This document shows, one piece after another, positions 9,503-17,987 of a DNA stretch of 34,207 nucleotides (position 1 is its first letter; the number at the start of each line of letters is the position of its first letter). Origin of the DNA: Prevotella sp. (GTDB lineage: Bacteria > Bacteroidota > Bacteroidia > Bacteroidales > Bacteroidaceae); the NCBI GenBank assembly GCA_024697645.1, contig JAILFH010000073.1, positions 1 through 34,207 on the forward strand, in the 5' to 3' direction. Under the pieces are notes generated by a model. That model did no database searches, was not told the DNA's origin, and was given only the letters and a program-made list of their open reading frames with translations. Made by a program: the position numbers and the translations under genes.

Positions 9503-9534
9503 CAAATTTACAAAAATCGCAAAAACTCACCAAA
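9503..9534 (-). promoter_or_regulatory. Bacteroides-type promoter of the LRR gene
   Basis: On the minus strand TTTG (9531-9534), 20 nt, then TAAATTTG (9503-9510), a perfect match to the -33/-7 consensus. The predicted start of transcription near 9496 leaves a ~190-nt leader before the ATG at 9305. Confidence 0.75.
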
Positions 9535-10602
9535 TTTTTTTTCGATTATTTTTGCTCTCAGGTGAAAACTCCACACTTTTCCGACAAAACTCTACACCTT
9601 TTATGCAGTTTTTATGCACAAATGAGACAAATTGAAACGTGAGACAAATTGAAAGGTGGTCACTTTTTGACTTTTTCTTTACATTTTCACATTTCTCCCC
9701 TACTCCGCCCGCTTTTCACCCGAAATCGCCCCAAAATGACCCAGTAGTCCCGATGAAACCGCGGATTTTTAAAAAAAAGAGGCGAGAAACGAGGAACGAG
9801 GAGCGAGGAACTAGAATACCATTCGAACTGCAGAATTTTTAGCCACGGATGACACAGATTTTCACGTATTTTTTAATGTCACGGATTTCCGTTCACCGAT
9901 GTTAGGGCTTCGCCCCAATTTCGAGTATAAGGGTAATCATAACTATCAACTGTCAACTCTTAACTCTCAACTATTTCTTTGCCCACAGATTTGTTGCTTA
10001 CGCAAAGTTGAAAATTGAAAGTTGAAAATTGAAAGTTAGACAAATAGTATTTCTTTTCGATTTCACAGATTGGCGCTAACGCAGCCGAAGGGTTTCCGAA
10101 GAACATTTGAGTTTTTCGAAGACAACTTTTACAACTGATGACATTTGAGCATTCCCCGTTAATCGGGGAAGCGGCTTAAGCCGAAGGGGATTCAGCCTCG
10201 CTCACATTTTACAACGGAAAAACACGGAAATAATCGGAAAACACGGAAACTATACTTCATGGTGCTTTGGGATAGCCCTATGGGCTAGAAATCCTCCAAA
10301 TACCGCTACGCGGGAAATATACGGCGCTCTATAACGCGCCTATCCTGCTGCTGCAAGTCTGCCACGAATTACTCATTACTCATTCCTAATTACTCATTAT
10401 TTTTTCGTGGTTTTTGCTTATTTTGGTTATTTTCGGAATAAATAGATTTCCAGCCGAAGGCTGCTTTTGAAGGATTTCTAGCCCAAAGGGCTATCTCCTT
10501 CTCAACATTTCTCAACTCTTCTCAACAACGGGTACGCCCAAATCTATAATTCTTGATAAATAGATCTTTTGCACTTACAGCGCGACGCAGGATGTATACA
10601 AC
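9535..10602. other. Long non-coding stretch rich in palindromes
   Basis: No convincing gene. It holds GA-rich short repeats (9779-9815), CAACTNTCAACTCTTAACT-type repeats (about 9948-9975), GTTGAAAATTGAAA repeats (about 10008-10036) and CACGGAAA repeats (about 10213-10250). It also holds a compound palindrome (CCCCGTTAATCGGGG followed by CGGCTTAAGCCG) at about 10150-10180, and the inverted-repeat element at 10271-10495. The 67-codon frame at 9639-9842 is low-complexity and unsupported. Confidence 0.6.
10271..10495. mobile_element. Palindromic element with 30-bp inverted ends (MITE-like)
   Basis: The left end 10271-10300 and right end 10466-10495 are inverted copies, 28 of 30 positions matching. 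Each end itself folds (GATAGCCC...GGGCTA). The ~165-bp interior has no gene and carries ATTACTCATT repeats and further small palindromes. No target-site duplication was recognised. It may be a mobilised miniature element or an extragenic palindromic unit. Confidence 0.55.
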
Positions 10603-10627
10603 ACAAAAACCCAGGGTGTACCCTGGG
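10603..10627 (-). terminator. Intrinsic terminator after the DUF1573 gene
   Basis: A perfect palindrome CCCAGGGTGTACCCTGGG (10610-10627) followed on the minus strand by TTTTTGTGTTG. A second hairpin (GGGCTGAAAGCCC on the minus strand, about 10640-10652) precedes it. It lies ~85 nt past the stop of the DUF1573 gene. Confidence 0.8.
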
Positions 10628-10709
10628 CTATAATCTTTTTGGGCTTTCAGCCCGCCTTTTTAATAGACTTGTATGGCGCGATATGGAGCGTGTATGTTTG
10701 ACAGATGGA

Positions 10710-11363
10710 TTATCGGACGATGACGTCGAGGGTAATGATGATGGGGGCAGAAGTGGCTTCGGAAGATACAGAATTGGAAGCGGCTTCAGAGGTGGATGCG
10801 GGAAGCGAGAGCGGATAAGCGATGTGCTGAAGTCCCTTGGGGGTGTTAGCATCAGGGGTGAAGGAGATGGGAATGCGCAACTGGCGCTGATCATCGACAA
10901 AGAGGACGACAACACCTCGCTCCTTGGTCTCTCCCACATGCATGATGCCTAAGTCGAAACGGTCGGTGGAGAGCCGAACCTTATCACTGACACGAACAGG
11001 GAACTGACGAAGAAGGGACTCTTCAGAACTGATGCAGTTACCTGTGAGCGACATACTGACGTGCTTACGGGCAGTGCCATAGACAATGGTGGCTCGCTCC
11101 TCAAACTCCCCACCCTTTCCACGAGGATTGAAATGGAGCATAACAGCGGCAGAGTCGCCAGGCTGAATGGATGTACCCTCGAAACGATTGCCATCAAGCG
11201 TGCTGATGGTGGTACAACCACAAGAGGTATAGCACTGTTGCACGACGGCAACTTCCTGACCTGCATTGCGCAACCAGAATGTGTGGTCGCGGGTTCCATC
11301 GGCCTCCTGAATGGTTCCCAACGAGGCAGTGGCAAGTCCGATAACTATGAGTGAGTCGAGCAT
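10710..11363 (-). CDS. DUF1573 (ASH-like) domain protein, possibly 5'-truncated
   Basis: A 217-residue protein. Residues ~14-105 match the DUF1573 pattern: LGTIQEADG, then HTFWLRNAG, then the Cys-rich CYTSCGCT, then an Ig-like sandwich. A second related sandwich covers ~115-217 (FDLGIMHVGETKERGV). DUF1573 proteins are common in Bacteroidota envelopes; their role is unknown. Normally a signal peptide or lipobox of ~20 residues comes before the first strand. Here the frame opens with MLDSLIVIGLATA, with no basic n-region. An in-frame stop lies 7 codons upstream of the ATG, and the 13-bp palindrome array begins 6 nt before it. I infer the original 5' end may have been replaced or lost. The ATG at 11363 is the only good start. 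It lies downstream of GH32 but behind a 330-bp repeat-filled gap, so co-transcription is doubtful. Confidence 0.7.
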   Translation of the reverse strand: MLDSLIVIGLATASLGTIQEADGTRDHTFWLRNAGQEVAVVQQCYTSCGCTTISTLDGNRFEGTSIQPGDSAAVMLHFNPRGKGGEFEERATIVYGTARKHVSMSLTGNCISSEESLLRQFPVRVSDKVRLSTDRFDLGIMHVGETKERGVVVLFVDDQRQLRIPISFTPDANTPKGLQHIAYPLSLPASTSEAASNSVSSEATSAPIIITLDVIVR

Positions 11364-11369
11364 AAGAGG

Positions 11370-11565
11370 GCGACAAAGTCGCAGTTATGAATGGTTCGAT
11401 GCGACAAAGTCGCAGTTATGAGTAGTTATGAGTAGTTCGATGCGACAAAGTCGCGGTGCAAAGTGCAAAGTTCGAGGCGACAAAGTCGCAGTTATGAGTA
11501 GTTATGAGTAGTTCGATGCGACAAAGTCGCGGTGCAAAGTGCAAAGTTCGATGCGACAAAGTCGC
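11370..11565. repeat. Array of six GCGACAAAGTCGC palindromes in an A-B-A-B higher-order repeat
   Basis: The 13-bp palindrome GCGACAAAGTCGC occurs at 11370, 11401, 11442, 11477, 11518 and 11553. Spacers alternate: type A is built of AGTTATGAGT words (41-bp unit) and type B of GTGCAAAGTGCAAAG (35-bp unit), giving a 76-bp A-B unit repeated twice plus partial copies. Each palindrome can form a 5-bp stem with a 3-nt loop. The spacers are too short and not unique, so this is not a CRISPR array. Confidence 0.9.
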
Positions 11566-11582
11566 GGTTCAAAAAGGTTTCC

Positions 11583-11640
11583 TCGTAGTCCCCTCCTCCG
11601 AGGAGAAGGAGGGGACTGTGTGGGTGCGTCTCTTTTCCTC
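11583..11640. repeat. Extragenic palindrome CCCCTCCTCC...GGAGGGG
   Basis: CCCCTCCTCC pairs with a nearby AAGGAGGGG, followed by TGTGGGTGCGTC. A relative with the same order (CCCCTCCTCC, GAGGGGAC, ATGGGTGCACC) is at about 161-200, so this is a dispersed REP-like unit. It lies in the gap between GH32 and the DUF1573 gene. Confidence 0.55.
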
Positions 11641-11695
11641 CTCGTGGGTGCGCTCTTTGCAGTTACTTAAGTGCAAAGTGCAAAGTCGGGGGCGA

Positions 11696-14053
11696 TTACT
11701 TCACCAGAAATTTGTGACCGTCCTGGATATAGATACCCTTAGACAAGGAATTACATTGTGAGTTTATTGCCTTGTTGGCATGATTCACACAACGTCCCTG
11801 CAAGTCGTAGCAAGCAGAGGAGCAGGAGCGGGCAAGGGAGGAGGTCGAGGTGATGCCGGTGTCGTCGCCTGCAGCAGCGGGATCGAGCACCCAGGCGCTG
11901 ACATGAGCCTGCATGGCGGCAGTGGTGAAGGCTTCGGCCTCAACAGCACTGGCGTCGGTGGGGAACAAGCGGACACTATAAGCCCAGCGGTCGTTAACGA
12001 AGATATCGGCAATGGAACCGTCGAGATAAACATGGAGTTTCAACTGCTCACCAGCACTGACCTTCTGTGGCAACGTAGCGGTATAGGTGCCTTTGTAGAC
12101 ACCTTGGTCGTTGGAGGTACGGTCGAGTTGAGTGAGGTCGAGCGTGAGCGTGCCACGATCGGTGTCATAGACAAGTGAAGCCTGCCGGCTGCCCGACTTC
12201 AGGAAATTGAAGCCACAAGTGCCAGAGGCAACTGTGAACTCGCCAAGGAGTTCGATGTGGCGGCCACTGACTGGACTGAGCGAGAGATTTCCACTGAGCG
12301 ACTGATTGTACTCAGCAGTGGTCTCTGTACGCAAGGCAGAGAGTCCGCTGTAAGGCTGTTGGACAATCTGGTCGTTTGCATCGAGGCTAATCTCACGTGG
12401 CAACGAATAGTTGTGGGCCCATCCCATTTCGAAATTCGTCTGAGTGGGCAGTTTGTCGGGCACGATGCCCAGGAGGAGGGTCTTGCCGTCCTTCTGATAG
12501 ATGGTGGGTGAGAGCAGTCCGTAGCCGTCGCGGCTGATGCCTGCGAGTTCAAGATACTGAACGCCCGAGCCATTGGGCGTGAAACGGCCATCGGTGCCAA
12601 TAGTGCCTACCCAACAGAGCGTGCGCACGCCAACACCTGTATTAAGCGGTGTGCAGGTGAAAAGCCAGCGACCATCGTCCATGGGCGTGATGGTAGGCAT
12701 TTCCCAGAAAGTGCCATGCTGATTGGCGGTAGACCCCTGGAAGAAGATTGCGCCATCGTTGGTCCAAGAACCTCCTTCGAGTCGGTGGAGGGTGCAGGCG
12801 CCAACGTTGTTCTTGCTTGTACCGACGATGATGTACTGCTGGCCATTGGCCTCGAAGAAATAAGGATCACGGAAATCGTCGGAAAGTCCAGAGGGACGAC
12901 CATTGACGAGAATGCCCTGCTTCTGCCAACTGATGAGGTCGGAAGCCTCAGGAGTGGCCTTGGCGATGACAGCACGCGCATTGTCGACGGCGGTATAGAG
13001 AATAGCGGGCGTGCCCTTATCGTCGTAGACACAACCACTCCAGCAGCCCTTGATGTCATAACTTTCAGAAGGAGCGATGGCAATGGGTTCTTCCTGCCAG
13101 ACGCAGAGGTCGGAACTGGAGATATGGCCCCAGTGGAGTCGAGCCATGTAGGGACCATTGGCATTCTTCTGGAAGAAGACGTGGTAGCGCCCGTCGCTGA
13201 AGGTCATGCCGTGAGTCTCGTTGGTCCAACTGCCTGTGGGCATTGCGTGGAACTGCGGCCGCCAAAGCGACGACTCGTAACGAGAGGCGGGATAGCAGAA
13301 GTCGGGCTGAGCGGCTTCAGCGAACTGCTGGGGAGTGACGACAGCATTGGAAATGGTGATATCGTCGATGAGTCCGCAGAACGTATTGATGAGGAACGGA
13401 CCACTCTTCATCTCCGTGGCATCCTTGCCAATGAAGAAGGTCGTAGAGGAAGCGTGAGCGATGTCGGAACGACTCATGCGGCAGGTGCCAATGCTCTCGC
13501 CGTTGAGATAGAGTGTGGCGAGATTGGAACCCTTGTCGAGGACGGCCATGACCTGATTCCACGATCCCCGTGGAAGTTTCTGTGTGCCAGCGATGCTGTA
13601 GAGGAATCCACCTGCATAGGCTGAGCCAAACTGGAAACGAAGGTCACCCTGCGAAGAGAGTTGCAGGGCAAAACCGCGCTTGGCAGACTCGTCAAGATTG
13701 CCACAGACCGTAGCATAGGTAGGAGTGACCTCTGCCTCGGCGGTGTTCATCATAGGATAGGTCTCTGCGGCGAGGGTGACGCTGACTGTGAAAGTCTGAG
13801 CACTGAAAGAACTCACGGGTACCTCGGCCCTGACGTAGTTGCTATAACCGTCGAAACGGAGCGCATCGCCATCGATGGCCTCAACAGAGAAAGGTGCGAG
13901 TTGGCTCTGCACCGTGAAGTGCTTGCCAGAAACACTCTCAGCAATGGTTCCATCGTTGGCAAGCGACATATTGAACTGAGCGGCTTGCTGAGCCGAAGAA
14001 GTGACAGAGGCTGCAAAGAGCAGCACTGCGGTTAGTAAGTTCTTTTGTCTCAT
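11696..14053 (-). CDS. GH32 family fructan hydrolase-like protein with N-terminal LamG domain and variant active site
   Basis: A 785-residue secreted protein. The signal peptide is residues 1-21 (MRQKNLLTAVLLFAASVTSSA). I chose this ATG over a GTG 54 bp upstream because it gives a clean signal peptide. A LamG-like domain covers ~45-245. The GH32 five-bladed propeller starts at WRPQFH (~264) and a C-terminal beta-sandwich begins near ~600. The C-terminal tail (YDLQGRCV...KGIYIQDGHKFLVK) resembles the sorting tails of Prevotella secreted enzymes. GH32 enzymes cleave beta-fructosides (levan, inulin, sucrose). The Asp of RDP (Asp396) and the acid/base Glu (Glu451, in WEMP where WECP is usual) are kept. 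The nucleophile motif WMNDPNG reads WTNETHG, so the nucleophile Asp is Glu279 (codon GAG at 13217-13219). It is last in the susC-susD-DUF4960-GH32 operon. Fold assignment is firm; activity is uncertain. Confidence 0.85.
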   Translation of the reverse strand: MRQKNLLTAVLLFAASVTSSAQQAAQFNMSLANDGTIAESVSGKHFTVQSQLAPFSVEAIDGDALRFDGYSNYVRAEVPVSSFSAQTFTVSVTLAAETYPMMNTAEAEVTPTYATVCGNLDESAKRGFALQLSSQGDLRFQFGSAYAGGFLYSIAGTQKLPRGSWNQVMAVLDKGSNLATLYLNGESIGTCRMSRSDIAHASSTTFFIGKDATEMKSGPFLINTFCGLIDDITISNAVVTPQQFAEAAQPDFCYPASRYESSLWRPQFHAMPTGSWTNETHGMTFSDGRYHVFFQKNANGPYMARLHWGHISSSDLCVWQEEPIAIAPSESYDIKGCWSGCVYDDKGTPAILYTAVDNARAVIAKATPEASDLISWQKQGILVNGRPSGLSDDFRDPYFFEANGQQYIIVGTSKNNVGACTLHRLEGGSWTNDGAIFFQGSTANQHGTFWEMPTITPMDDGRWLFTCTPLNTGVGVRTLCWVGTIGTDGRFTPNGSGVQYLELAGISRDGYGLLSPTIYQKDGKTLLLGIVPDKLPTQTNFEMGWAHNYSLPREISLDANDQIVQQPYSGLSALRTETTAEYNQSLSGNLSLSPVSGRHIELLGEFTVASGTCGFNFLKSGSRQASLVYDTDRGTLTLDLTQLDRTSNDQGVYKGTYTATLPQKVSAGEQLKLHVYLDGSIADIFVNDRWAYSVRLFPTDASAVEAEAFTTAAMQAHVSAWVLDPAAAGDDTGITSTSSLARSCSSACYDLQGRCVNHANKAINSQCNSLSKGIYIQDGHKFLVK

Positions 14054-14066
14054 TGATGTCAGATTT

Positions 14067-14113
14067 TTAGAAAAGGGAGCGTGCGCCCCTATATATAGAT
14101 AACGCACGCCCCC
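14067..14113 (-). terminator. Terminator-like stem-loop between the DUF4960 gene and GH32
   Basis: On the minus strand GGGGGCGTGCG (14103-14113) pairs with CGCACGCTCCC (14075-14085), 11 pairs including one G-U, 17-nt loop, followed by TTTTCT. It begins ~10 nt after the stop of the DUF4960 gene and ends ~20 nt before the GH32 start. It may act as a partial terminator or as a 3' stabiliser that lowers GH32 output relative to the upstream genes. Confidence 0.6.
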
Positions 14114-14122
14114 AGTGATTTA

Positions 14123-16150
14123 TTATTTCAGATAACTGATACAATTGCTGGTGAATTTCTCAAGTTGACCCTGATAGTCGTTGGTGCGACCGATGTTCCA
14201 CTCATAGGCAGCAAGACCTACGGCAAGGATGCGGCCTGCGAATGTCGTGGTAGGAGCAAAGTCGACGATACCGGCGCAGCAGTAGTCAACAACATGGTTC
14301 CAGGTGCCGAGCACGGTGGAATTGGTGGTTTCCTCCCAGGTCTTCACAACATTGGGATTGGGTGCGAGGCCATAGGCATTGAGGTCCCACATGCAGTTGT
14401 GGTCGCCCTTCACACCAGCGCCCTCGAAGCAGTAGATGCTGCGCTCGTAGAGACCGCTGACGAAGTCCATGCCCCAGTAGATGTCGTGACCAGAGTGGTC
14501 GTAGATCTGACCCTCGGCATTACCGATGATAGGCTGTGAACCCCAGACGTCGCCATTCTCACCACCCTCGCCATTGCCGAAGATGCCAGGAGCATAGGCG
14601 TCGGCGATACGGCCAACGGCTACGGTGAGTTGGGTGGCATGGTTGGTCAGGAAGAGGTTGCCACCGTCGGCAGCGAAGGACTTCAGCGCGTTGATGACGT
14701 CGGCAGAAGCAAGGTCACCAGGCAGATTCTGCCAGCCGTGCTGCACGCCGATGCGGTCGCACATCACCCAGCACATCGGATTCTGCTCGATGTCGAGTTG
14801 GTCGATGGTAGCAGGAGTGAGGAGCACGCCCTTGCCGCTGGCAACATAGTTCTGCTGGAACCATGCCACAGCGTCCTTCTCATCGTCGGAAGACGTGTAG
14901 TCGTTGGGCACGAGCATGGCCACCTTCTGGTCAGCAGGTGTGCCGACATAGGCAAGGCAGTTGCTGGTGAACTTCTCAAGTTGATCCTGATAGTCGTTGG
15001 TGCGGCCGATGTTCCACTCGTAGGCTGCAAGACCCACGGCGAGGATGCGACCAGCGAAAGTGGTGGTCGGGTCGAAATCGACGATACCGGCACAGCAGTA
15101 GTCAACAACATGGTTCCAGGTGCCGAGCACGTGAGAGGAAGTCATGTCTTCCCATGCCTTCACAACATTGGGGCTGGGAGCCAGACCATAGGCATTGAGA
15201 TCCCACATGCAGTTGTGGTCGCCCTTCACGCCAGCGCCCTCGAAGCAGTAGATGCTGCGCTCGTAGAGGCCAGATGTGAACTTCATGCCGCGATAGATGT
15301 CGTGACCAGAGTGGTCGTAGATCTGACCCTCGGCGTTACCGATGATGGGCTGTGAACCCCAGACGTCGCCATTCTCACCACCCTCGCCATTGCCGAAGAT
15401 GCCAGGAGCATAGGCGTCGGCGATGCGGCCAACGGCCACAGTGAGTTGAGTGGCGTGGTTGGTGAGGAAGAGGTTACCACCGTCGTTGGTGAATGCCTTC
15501 AGGGCCTCGATGGTTGCTGTAGAGGCGAGGTCGCCAGGAAGGTTCTGCCAGCCGTGCTGCACGCCGATGCGGTCGCACATCACCCAGCAGGCCGACTGCT
15601 GCTCAGCATCGAGGTCGTCGATGGTGGCGGGAGTCAGGAGCACACCCTTCTCAGTGGCAACGTAGTTCTTCTGGAACCAAGCCACGGCGTCCTTCTCATC
15701 GGCGGACGTGGTGTAGTCGTTGGGCACGAGCATGGCAATCTTGTTGCCACCCTTCTTTGCCTCATAACTGATATTGAAGCGAACGGTCTGGCCTTCGCTG
15801 ACGCGACCGTCCTCATAGCAAGCCTTTACGGTGTAGGCTACATCGACATTCGTAGGAGCCTTCTTGATGAAATAACTGCTGACCACCTCGTCGAGATTCG
15901 TCACATCGGCATTGTCCTTGATAATCTGGATGCCGCTCTGACCAGCCATTGTGGGATTGTCCCAGCGGAGCGTCACCTGGCGCTGACCCTGTGTGTACTC
16001 GGCTACGAGATTGCGTACTGCCTCACTATAGGCAGCCTCCTCAAAGTCGACGTCGGAACAGCCGGTGAAGAAAGGCATGAAGGCAAGAAGGCCAAGGGGC
16101 AGAATGGTGCGGGCCACTTTTCTCACCTTATTTATTATATGATTGTTCAT
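14123..16150 (-). CDS. Surface glycan-binding lipoprotein with two DUF4960 domains
   Basis: A 675-residue lipoprotein. The lipobox FTGC puts the lipidated Cys at 31, followed by acidic SDVDFEE, consistent with the Bacteroidota surface-export signal. Residues ~40-130 form an Ig/FN3-like domain (QVTLRWDN, AYTVKACYEDG). Two copies of a ~265-residue domain follow (137-402 and 409-675). Each starts KxAMLVPNDYT and contains CDRIGVQHGWQNLPGDLAS, GNGEGGENGDVWGSQP and YDHSGHDIY. I recognise this as DUF4960, found in the SusE-position protein of the B. thetaiotaomicron levan locus (BT1761). The expected role is binding fructan at the cell surface. Family members I know of have one such domain; here two differ at only about 30-35 of ~265 positions by eye. 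It sits between susD and GH32, the usual SusE/SGBP place. Confidence 0.85.
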   Translation of the reverse strand: MNNHIINKVRKVARTILPLGLLAFMPFFTGCSDVDFEEAAYSEAVRNLVAEYTQGQRQVTLRWDNPTMAGQSGIQIIKDNADVTNLDEVVSSYFIKKAPTNVDVAYTVKACYEDGRVSEGQTVRFNISYEAKKGGNKIAMLVPNDYTTSADEKDAVAWFQKNYVATEKGVLLTPATIDDLDAEQQSACWVMCDRIGVQHGWQNLPGDLASTATIEALKAFTNDGGNLFLTNHATQLTVAVGRIADAYAPGIFGNGEGGENGDVWGSQPIIGNAEGQIYDHSGHDIYRGMKFTSGLYERSIYCFEGAGVKGDHNCMWDLNAYGLAPSPNVVKAWEDMTSSHVLGTWNHVVDYCCAGIVDFDPTTTFAGRILAVGLAAYEWNIGRTNDYQDQLEKFTSNCLAYVGTPADQKVAMLVPNDYTSSDDEKDAVAWFQQNYVASGKGVLLTPATIDQLDIEQNPMCWVMCDRIGVQHGWQNLPGDLASADVINALKSFAADGGNLFLTNHATQLTVAVGRIADAYAPGIFGNGEGGENGDVWGSQPIIGNAEGQIYDHSGHDIYWGMDFVSGLYERSIYCFEGAGVKGDHNCMWDLNAYGLAPNPNVVKTWEETTNSTVLGTWNHVVDYCCAGIVDFAPTTTFAGRILAVGLAAYEWNIGRTNDYQGQLEKFTSNCISYLK

Positions 16151-16213
16151 AATCTTCTTTCTTATTTAGGGATTGTTATTATTGATTTCCTTTAAGTAGT
16201 TCCAGGGGATTGC

Positions 16214-17905
16214 TTACTGGTGATAGAGTCCGTTGGAATTTTCAATCTGAGAGATAGGAATGGGCAGATAGACCTCGTCCTCGGTGATGCTGGCACCATT
16301 GTAGTAAGGACGCAGCGAAGCCTCTTCCTGCATGTACTTGTTGACAGTCTGCACGAGTGTTCCCCAACGAAGGAGGTCGAACCAGCGCTGACCCTCCATA
16401 GCGAGTTCGAGGCGGCGCTCCATGCGCACGGCCATGCGGGCACGATCCTTGGTCCAGGCGAGATTGCCGTCCCAGTCGGTGGGATAGAGACCTACGTAGT
16501 AGTCGGCCTTGGCGGGGTCGAGGTCAACCGGTGTGTAACTGCCGTCGATGCTGTTGGCGGCGCGCTGACGAATCTGGTTGACGATGGCACGAGCCTCGAC
16601 AAGTTTCTCATCGGTAGCGGCATTGGTGCCAGAAGCGAGTTCGACAAGAGCCTCAGCCTTGAGCAGGAGGATGTCGGCGTAGCGAATGAGGTTGAAGTTC
16701 AGGCCAGAAGCACCCCAGGGGAAGCCTTGTACCATATCGGGAGAGGTGGGGTCGATGAGACCTTTCTTACCAGAATACTCACCATAGGTGTTGTAGTCGC
16801 GACACCAGCCCTCGGTATAGGTGTAGCCACGGAAGGGGAATCCGATGCGGCCGACGGTGAAGTCGAGTCGTGGGTCGACACTGCCTGCATAGTCGCTTGT
16901 GACGCGCACGCTGTTGAATGTGCCATCGAGATAAGGCAGACCATTGTTGTCGGTACGGAAGGCATTGACCAGATTCTGGCTACCCAGGAAGAAGTCGTCG
17001 CCAGAACCGAAGATGTTACCCTCGGAACGTGTGGTGTTGAGCAAGTTGCAGAAGTTCACGTGGATATTGTTGCCAGCAGTAGAGAACTGGATGGCCATGA
17101 TGCTCTCCTTACGATTATTGAACTCCATCTTCGACAGATCGCCGAAGTTGTCGTAGAGTTGGTAGCGACCACTGTTGATGACAACGTTGGCCCACTTCTC
17201 CACCTCAGCCCAAGAACTGGTCTGGGCATTGACCTTAGCGAGCAGGGCAGCAGCCACGTACTTGGTGAAGCGGCCAGGCTGAGCCTGAGTCTCTGCCATG
17301 TGGTTGTAAGCGTCCTCGAGGTCGGCCTTGATGGCTGCATAGATCTCGTCGCGAGAAAGGTTGCCGTTGGTCACAGTCTTCGGATCGTCGTTCTCCGTGA
17401 AATAAGGAATGCTCTTGAAGATGCGGTTCAGGTCGAAATAGTACCAGGCGCGCAGGGTCTTCAGTTCACCCAGGAGCGACTCCTTGTCGTTGAGTCCGTC
17501 GGCATCGGTGATGGCCTGCATAGCCTTATGAACACGGGCGATGCCCAGATAGTTATTCTCCCACTTGTTCAGACAGGTGGCATTGTCGCTGGAGATGTTG
17601 GAAATCTCCAACTGATGGATGTTAGCCTCCATCGACACACCTTCACCTCCCTTGTAGGCATCGTCGCTGCGGACATCGAACACCCAGTTGGTGATAGGAC
17701 CGGCAAATGCGGCATTGTTGTTGTCGAAGAAATGGGCTTCCAGACCTTGATAGGCTGATGACATCAAGCCTTCGATCGACTCGTCGGTGAGTTGGTCGGC
17801 GGTGAATTCGCCCTGTGGTGCCAAGTCAAGTTGGTCAGAGCAAGCCGTGAGGCTCAGTGCAATGCCCATACCACAGATTATATGCTTTATTTTCATTGTC
17901 TTCAT
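16214..17905 (-). CDS. susD-like: SusD/RagB family nutrient-binding outer membrane lipoprotein
   Basis: A 563-residue lipoprotein. The lipobox LTAC puts the Cys at 22, followed by SDQLDL. The N-terminal SusD-like TPR region (LAPQGEFTADQLTDE, SAYQGLEAHFF) and the C-terminal SusD hallmark strings are present: RYADILLLKAEALVE (~405-420), ERRLELAMEGQRWFDLLRWG (~505-525) and the closing YLPIPISQIENSNGLYH. SusD proteins cap the SusC transporter and bind the incoming oligosaccharide. The gene lies 82 nt after susC and 63 nt before the DUF4960 lipoprotein, all on the same strand, so one operon. Met1 and Met4 are both possible starts. Confidence 0.95.
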   Translation of the reverse strand: MKTMKIKHIICGMGIALSLTACSDQLDLAPQGEFTADQLTDESIEGLMSSAYQGLEAHFFDNNNAAFAGPITNWVFDVRSDDAYKGGEGVSMEANIHQLEISNISSDNATCLNKWENNYLGIARVHKAMQAITDADGLNDKESLLGELKTLRAWYYFDLNRIFKSIPYFTENDDPKTVTNGNLSRDEIYAAIKADLEDAYNHMAETQAQPGRFTKYVAAALLAKVNAQTSSWAEVEKWANVVINSGRYQLYDNFGDLSKMEFNNRKESIMAIQFSTAGNNIHVNFCNLLNTTRSEGNIFGSGDDFFLGSQNLVNAFRTDNNGLPYLDGTFNSVRVTSDYAGSVDPRLDFTVGRIGFPFRGYTYTEGWCRDYNTYGEYSGKKGLIDPTSPDMVQGFPWGASGLNFNLIRYADILLLKAEALVELASGTNAATDEKLVEARAIVNQIRQRAANSIDGSYTPVDLDPAKADYYVGLYPTDWDGNLAWTKDRARMAVRMERRLELAMEGQRWFDLLRWGTLVQTVNKYMQEEASLRPYYNGASITEDEVYLPIPISQIENSNGLYHQ

Positions 17906-17987
17906 TGTTTTCTTTTGTTTACCTTTAATTCTTTATAACCTTGTTTCCTTCTAAAAAAGTTACTTCGATATGTGTCACCTTGAAAAA

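Noticed and set aside
9639..9842. 67-codon open frame upstream of the LRR gene
   Set aside because: It is purine-rich and repeat-derived, on the opposite strand, with no start signal.
10569..10952. 127-codon plus-strand frame
   Set aside because: It is antisense to the DUF1573 gene and runs through a terminator; the DUF1573 frame carries recognisable domain motifs.
11370..11565. CRISPR array
   Set aside because: Repeats are only 13 bp, spacers are 18-28 bp and repeated rather than unique, and no cas gene is present.
11696..14053. GH43 or GH68 assignment for the glycosidase
   Set aside because: The order RPQFH, HWGH-SSDLCVW, FRDPYFF and WEMP follows GH32; the LamG domain is at the N-terminus and a sandwich domain at the C-terminus.
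15446..16195. 249-codon plus-strand open frame
   Set aside because: It is antisense to the DUF4960 lipoprotein gene; low complexity and Val/Gly/Glu-rich composition are typical of shadows of biased codon use.
16220..17758. 512-codon plus-strand open frame
   Set aside because: It is the reverse-strand shadow of susD, which has a lipobox and the SusD family motifs.
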